Part shown: positions 61,058-64,000 of the stretch, piece by piece | How the letters are laid out: every line of letters starts with the position of its first letter | Numbering within the stretch: the first letter of the stretch is position 1 | Origin: Nocardioides pini | Lineage (GTDB): Bacteria; Actinomycetota; Actinomycetes; Propionibacteriales; Nocardioidaceae | Direction of reading: 5' to 3' | Assembly (NCBI RefSeq): GCF_026712185.1 | Contig: NZ_JAPPUX010000001.1 | Coordinates: 930,001-994,000, forward strand | DNA length: 64,000 nt | The notes under the pieces: generated by a model | What the model was told of the DNA's origin: nothing | Seen by the model: the letters and a program-made list of their open reading frames with translations, nothing else | Databases searched by the model: none | Position numbers and translations under genes: made by a program

Positions 61058-61735
61058 ATGAACATTGCAGTGCTCGGTACCGGCATGGTCGGCCAGGCGA
61101 TCGCCAGCCGTCTGGACGACCTCGGCCACTCCGTCGTGGTCGGCACCCGCGACCCCCAGGCGACGCTGGCCCGCACCGAGCCGGACCAGACGGGCAACGC
61201 GCCGTTCGCCGCCTGGCTCGACGCCCACCCGGGCGTCGAGCTGGCGACGTTCGCCGACGCGGCCGCTCGCGCCGAGCTGGTCGTCAACGCGTCCTCCGGC
61301 GCGGCAACGCTCGAGGTGCTCGCGCTGGCCGGCGCGGACAACCTGGCCGGCAAGGTCCTCGTCGACATCGCCAACCCGCTCGACTTCTCCGCCGGCTTCC
61401 CGCCCACGCTGTCGGTCAAGGACACCGACTCCCTGGGCGAGCAGGTCCAGCGCGCGCTCCCGGAGACGAAGGTCGTCAAGACCCTCAACACCCTCACCGC
61501 CTCGCTGATGGTCGACCCGAGGTCGCTCGGCGAGTCCAGCACCGTCTTCGTCTCCGGCGAGGACGCCGCGGCCAAGGCCACCGTCGTCGAGCTGCTGGAG
61601 TCGTTCGGCCACGACGACGTGATCGACCTCGGAGGCATCGAGTCGGCCCGCGGCACGGAGATGCTGCTGCCGGTCTGGCTGCGACTCATGGGGTCGCTCG
61701 GCACCGGCCACTTCAACTTCAAGGTCGTCCGTTGA
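61058..61735 (+). CDS. NADPH:F420 reductase-like dinucleotide-binding protein
   Basis: A 225-residue Rossmann protein. The N-terminal AVLGTGMVGQAIASRL and VVVGTRDPQ bind NADP, and VVNASSGAATLEVL, LVDIANPLDFS and VVKTLNTLTASLM follow the pattern of NpdG/FNO-type F420-dependent NADP reductases. GAAGGA precedes ATG 61058. With the luciferase-like gene 47 bases downstream it forms an operon; NADPH:F420 reductase plus an F420 oxidoreductase is a coherent pair. Under likely control of the divergent TetR. Confidence 0.8.
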   Translation: MNIAVLGTGMVGQAIASRLDDLGHSVVVGTRDPQATLARTEPDQTGNAPFAAWLDAHPGVELATFADAAARAELVVNASSGAATLEVLALAGADNLAGKVLVDIANPLDFSAGFPPTLSVKDTDSLGEQVQRALPETKVVKTLNTLTASLMVDPRSLGESSTVFVSGEDAAAKATVVELLESFGHDDVIDLGGIESARGTEMLLPVWLRLMGSLGTGHFNFKVVR

Positions 61736-61782
61736 CCATGGTCGGCGAGCACGGCCCCACCCGTTGACATGAAGGAGCAGCC

Positions 61783-62670
61783 ATGAGGCTCGGTGTGCAC
61801 CTGGTGAACTTCAGCCTCCCCGGGGGCCCGGAGGCGATCGGCCCCACGCTCGCGGCGACCGGGCGGGCGGCCGAGGAGGCCGGGCTGGACAACCTCTCGT
61901 TCATGGACCACTACCTGCAGCTGGAGTTCCTGTCGGGAGCGGAGGACCCGATGCTCGAGGGCTACACCGCGCTCGGTTTCCTGGCGGCGCACACGACGTC
62001 GGTGGAGCTCCAGCTCCTGATGTCGGGTGTGACCTACCGCCACCCCGGACTGCTCGCCAAGATCGTCTCGACCCTCGACGTGCTCTCCGGTGGGCGCGCA
62101 GCGCTCGGCATCGGAGCGGCCTGGTACGAGCGGGAGCACCGCGCCCTGGGCGTCCCCTTCCCGCCGCTCGCCGAGCGCTTCGAGCGGCTCGAGGAGACCC
62201 TCCGGATCGTGCGCCAGATGTGGAGCGACGACAACGGCCCATTCGACGGCAAGCACTACCAGCTGGCAGAGACGATCAACTCGCCGCAGCCCCTGCAGCA
62301 GCCGCGTCCGCCGATCATGGTCGGTGGCGGCGGTGAGAAGAAGACACTCCGCCTGGTCGCGCAGTACGCCGACGCCTGCAACGTGTTCGCCGCGGCAGGG
62401 GCCGGTCCCGGCGAGGTCGCCCACAAGCTCGCCGTGCTGCGGGACTGGTGCGAGCTGGAGGGGCGGGCGTACGACGAGATCCGGAAGACCGTGCTCTACA
62501 ACGGCGTGGTCGGGCAGGGCGCCGCCGGTGCCGCCGCCTTCGTCGAGGAGATGCGCGCCCTGGCCGACGTCGGCGTCGACGAGGTGCACGTCATGCCCCT
62601 GCGCGGCGCCCCGGTCGCCTTCGTCAGGTCGCTCGGCGACCACGTCGTGCCCGCGCTCTCGAGGTTCTGA
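61783..62670 (+). CDS. LLM-class F420-dependent oxidoreductase
   Basis: A 295-residue TIM-barrel protein of the luciferase-like monooxygenase family, F420 branch: LGVHLVNFSLPGGPEAIGPT, SFMDHYLQLEF, VTYRHPGLLAKIVSTLDVLS, RAALGIGAAWYEREHRALGV and IMVGGGGEKKTLRLVAQYAD are all typical. AAGGAGCAGCC precedes ATG 61783. The substrate is unknown. The gene upstream can supply reduced F420. Confidence 0.9.
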   Translation: MRLGVHLVNFSLPGGPEAIGPTLAATGRAAEEAGLDNLSFMDHYLQLEFLSGAEDPMLEGYTALGFLAAHTTSVELQLLMSGVTYRHPGLLAKIVSTLDVLSGGRAALGIGAAWYEREHRALGVPFPPLAERFERLEETLRIVRQMWSDDNGPFDGKHYQLAETINSPQPLQQPRPPIMVGGGGEKKTLRLVAQYADACNVFAAAGAGPGEVAHKLAVLRDWCELEGRAYDEIRKTVLYNGVVGQGAAGAAAFVEEMRALADVGVDEVHVMPLRGAPVAFVRSLGDHVVPALSRF

Positions 62671-62750
62671 CCCGCGGGGTTCGGCTCCGAAGGGGATCGC
62701 CGGTGAGCCACAGGTGGGCGCCGTGCCGTCGGGGCCCGCGACGCGTGCTG

Positions 62751-63260
62751 TCAGGTCCTGGGCCCGCGGAGGCGATACCGTTCAACGCCCTCGTGCATCA
62801 GCGCGGACAAGCTCGCGAAGCTGGTCTCGAGGCCGACCGAGCTGAGCACGACTGGCGAGCCGTACGTGCGGCGGTTGACAGCGGCGATCACGCGGGCGAG
62901 ACGACCCAGCCGGGCCACACAGACCCCCGGCTCGCGGACCTCGACGATGATCAACGAGGTCCCGGAGATACGTCGCTCCGAGACCGACAAGACGTCGGCC
63001 CAGCTCACCCGGCCCACCGCCGACGCTGAGCTGTGGTCGTCGAATCCCATGTCGTCCACGACCAGCCCGGGGCCTGTGCGCATCAAGAACACGACCCAGG
63101 CGATGCCGAACCAGCCGAACGTCAGCACTCCTACCGCGCCGACGACGAGCGTGAGGGCAGATCCCTGAGCGATGATCGCCAAGGATGCCAGGACGAAGAC
63201 GACACATCCGAGCACGGATGCCAGGCCCTTGGCTCGACTCCGCTCGATCACGGTGGGCAT
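62751..63260 (-). CDS. STM3941-like membrane-associated protein
   Basis: A 169-residue protein. Two membrane segments (GLASVLGCVVFVLASLAIIA and LTLVVGAVGVLTFGWFGIAWV) are followed by a PH-like domain (GLVVDDMGFDDHSSASAVGR, WADVLSVSERRI, SLIIVEVREP), as in the STM3941 family. ATG 63260 starts at a plausible N-terminus. It lies alone, convergent with the F420 oxidoreductase gene. Function is unknown. Confidence 0.7.
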   Translation of the reverse strand: MPTVIERSRAKGLASVLGCVVFVLASLAIIAQGSALTLVVGAVGVLTFGWFGIAWVVFLMRTGPGLVVDDMGFDDHSSASAVGRVSWADVLSVSERRISGTSLIIVEVREPGVCVARLGRLARVIAAVNRRTYGSPVVLSSVGLETSFASLSALMHEGVERYRLRGPRT

Positions 63261-63440
63261 GACTGTCCCTGCCCGATCTCGAGAGACTCCACACGCGCAC
63301 AGGGCCTCCCTGCCTTTCCCCAACGAACGTTCGCTCCGGCTGGGTGGTGCGTTCGCAGTCGCACGCCATGCCGCGATCCGCGCGAGCTCGTCGCGGCGGA
63401 TCCTGACGTTCGGAGCAAACCCGGCTGACGTGCGACGTGC

Positions 63441-63623
63441 TCAGTCGGCGGCATCTTCCCGCGCCCCGTAGACGTAGGCGGCGATCCCCACGAAGAACGC
63501 CACGACGCCCATGACGATCGTGTCGATGCCGCCGCCCTGCTCAGGCGAGGTGATGGAGAAGATCACCGTCAAGACGCCAAGTGCGGTGAACCCCGCTCCG
63601 AAGTACTGCAGGTAGGGCCTCAC
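63441..63623 (-). CDS. Small two-span membrane protein
   Basis: A 60-residue protein with two membrane segments (YFGAGFTALGVLTVIFSITS and GIDTIVMGVVAFFVGIAAYV) and an acidic end REDAAD. GTG 63623 is the start; GAGGGAGGCGATGGGCTC lies upstream. It is 16 bases after another small membrane-protein gene, so the two may be co-transcribed. No family is recognised. Confidence 0.6.
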   Translation of the reverse strand: MRPYLQYFGAGFTALGVLTVIFSITSPEQGGGIDTIVMGVVAFFVGIAAYVYGAREDAAD

Positions 63624-63639
63624 GAGCCCATCGCCTCCC

Positions 63640-63798
63640 TCACCTTCCTCGCTTCACCATCCACAGCCAGATCGACATCATGAGTGCACCCAGCAGCAGC
63701 AGCACACCGCCGGTCGAGGCGCTGTTCTCGATGATGAACACGACGCCGAACATCAGCAGCATGCACCCGACGAGCGACGGTACGAACGACCACGACAC
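63640..63798 (-). CDS. Very small membrane protein
   Basis: A 52-residue protein (GTG 63798 to TGA 63640) with two hydrophobic segments (VGCMLLMFGVVFIIENS and GGVLLLLGALMMSIWLWMV) and a basic end KRGR. An in-frame stop two codons upstream fixes the start, and GGGGAAG lies about 13 bases before it. It sits 16 bases upstream of the other small membrane-protein gene. Confidence 0.55.
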   Translation of the reverse strand: MSWSFVPSLVGCMLLMFGVVFIIENSASTGGVLLLLGALMMSIWLWMVKRGR

Positions 63799-64000
63799 AG
63801 GTCACCACTTCCCCGGCGCGACCCTCCGCAAACCCGTGGCTGCGGTCGGAAGGGCGACGCCGAGGAGAGTCGACTGCGCGGAAGCCCCGTCCGCCGGGGC
63901 CGACGTCCTCGGGAGCGGGCCACACGAGCGGGCGCGACGACGACCCCCCCGATCGTCGTCGACCAGAAGGGACGGCCCCAGGGCCGGCCATACTGTGGGG

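Overview
The window is high-GC actinobacterial chromosome, most probably from a Nocardioides-like member of the Propionibacteriales. The gene order adnB - deoD - nudC - mrx1 - uvrD2 - whiB7, the UPF0182/PPA1309/PDZ-S16 cluster and the moaE-neighbouring zinc metalloprotease are typical of that group. Many genes have a TANNNT box 4-7 bases before an ATG or GTG, which suggests leaderless transcripts.

Core region (1-20.7 kb). DNA repair and redox genes come first: AdnB helicase-nuclease, purine nucleoside phosphorylase, NudC, a McrA-head-like protein, mycoredoxin and UvrD2. The resistance regulator gene whiB7 follows, with a long leader that carries an upstream ORF and a clear attenuator hairpin. 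Next are small zinc-ribbon proteins, an enoyl-CoA hydratase-like protein, a PHP-domain phosphoesterase, a YgjP-like peptidase, a NUDIX hydrolase, a zinc metalloprotease, MoaE, a PDZ/Lon-like protease, a PPA1309-family protein and the large UPF0182 membrane protein. The deoD/nudC divergent promoter holds two Zur-type boxes. The region ends at an initiator tRNA-Met with its own terminator.

Accessory region (20.7-54.9 kb). Directly after the tRNA lie an excisionase-like gene and a truncated integrase, so this looks like an old integrated island. Its cargo reads as a stress and energy-metabolism set: a trehalase/glucoamylase - glucose dehydrogenase - ZIP operon; a molybdopterin oxidoreductase operon; two lipoproteins; a DoxX - FolE - ferredoxin reductase operon with a divergent cysteine-rich regulator; a broken patatin; transaldolase; an SPFH slipin; a PucR regulator; three TraR/DksA-type zinc-finger proteins; an AceE-type pyruvate dehydrogenase E1; a universal stress protein; a DadA-like oxidase; a YetF/DUF421 protein with a broken companion; an alkyltransferase-like protein; DUF488; and an ABC transporter whose permease is truncated. 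Short tandem-repeat arrays (periods 15, 12, 7, 13 and 11 bp) lie just before several gene starts. A small-protein plus TraR-type pair is present twice. A 25-bp palindromic element is repeated upstream of the SPFH and one TraR gene.

Right flank (54.9-64 kb). Genes look chromosomal again: hemerythrin, a 1120-residue BTAD/AAA regulator, a small membrane-protein operon, a TetR regulator facing an F420-reductase-like gene and an F420-type luciferase-like oxidoreductase across twin palindromes, and small membrane proteins.

All functional assignments come from reading motifs and neighbourhood by eye; no database search was run.
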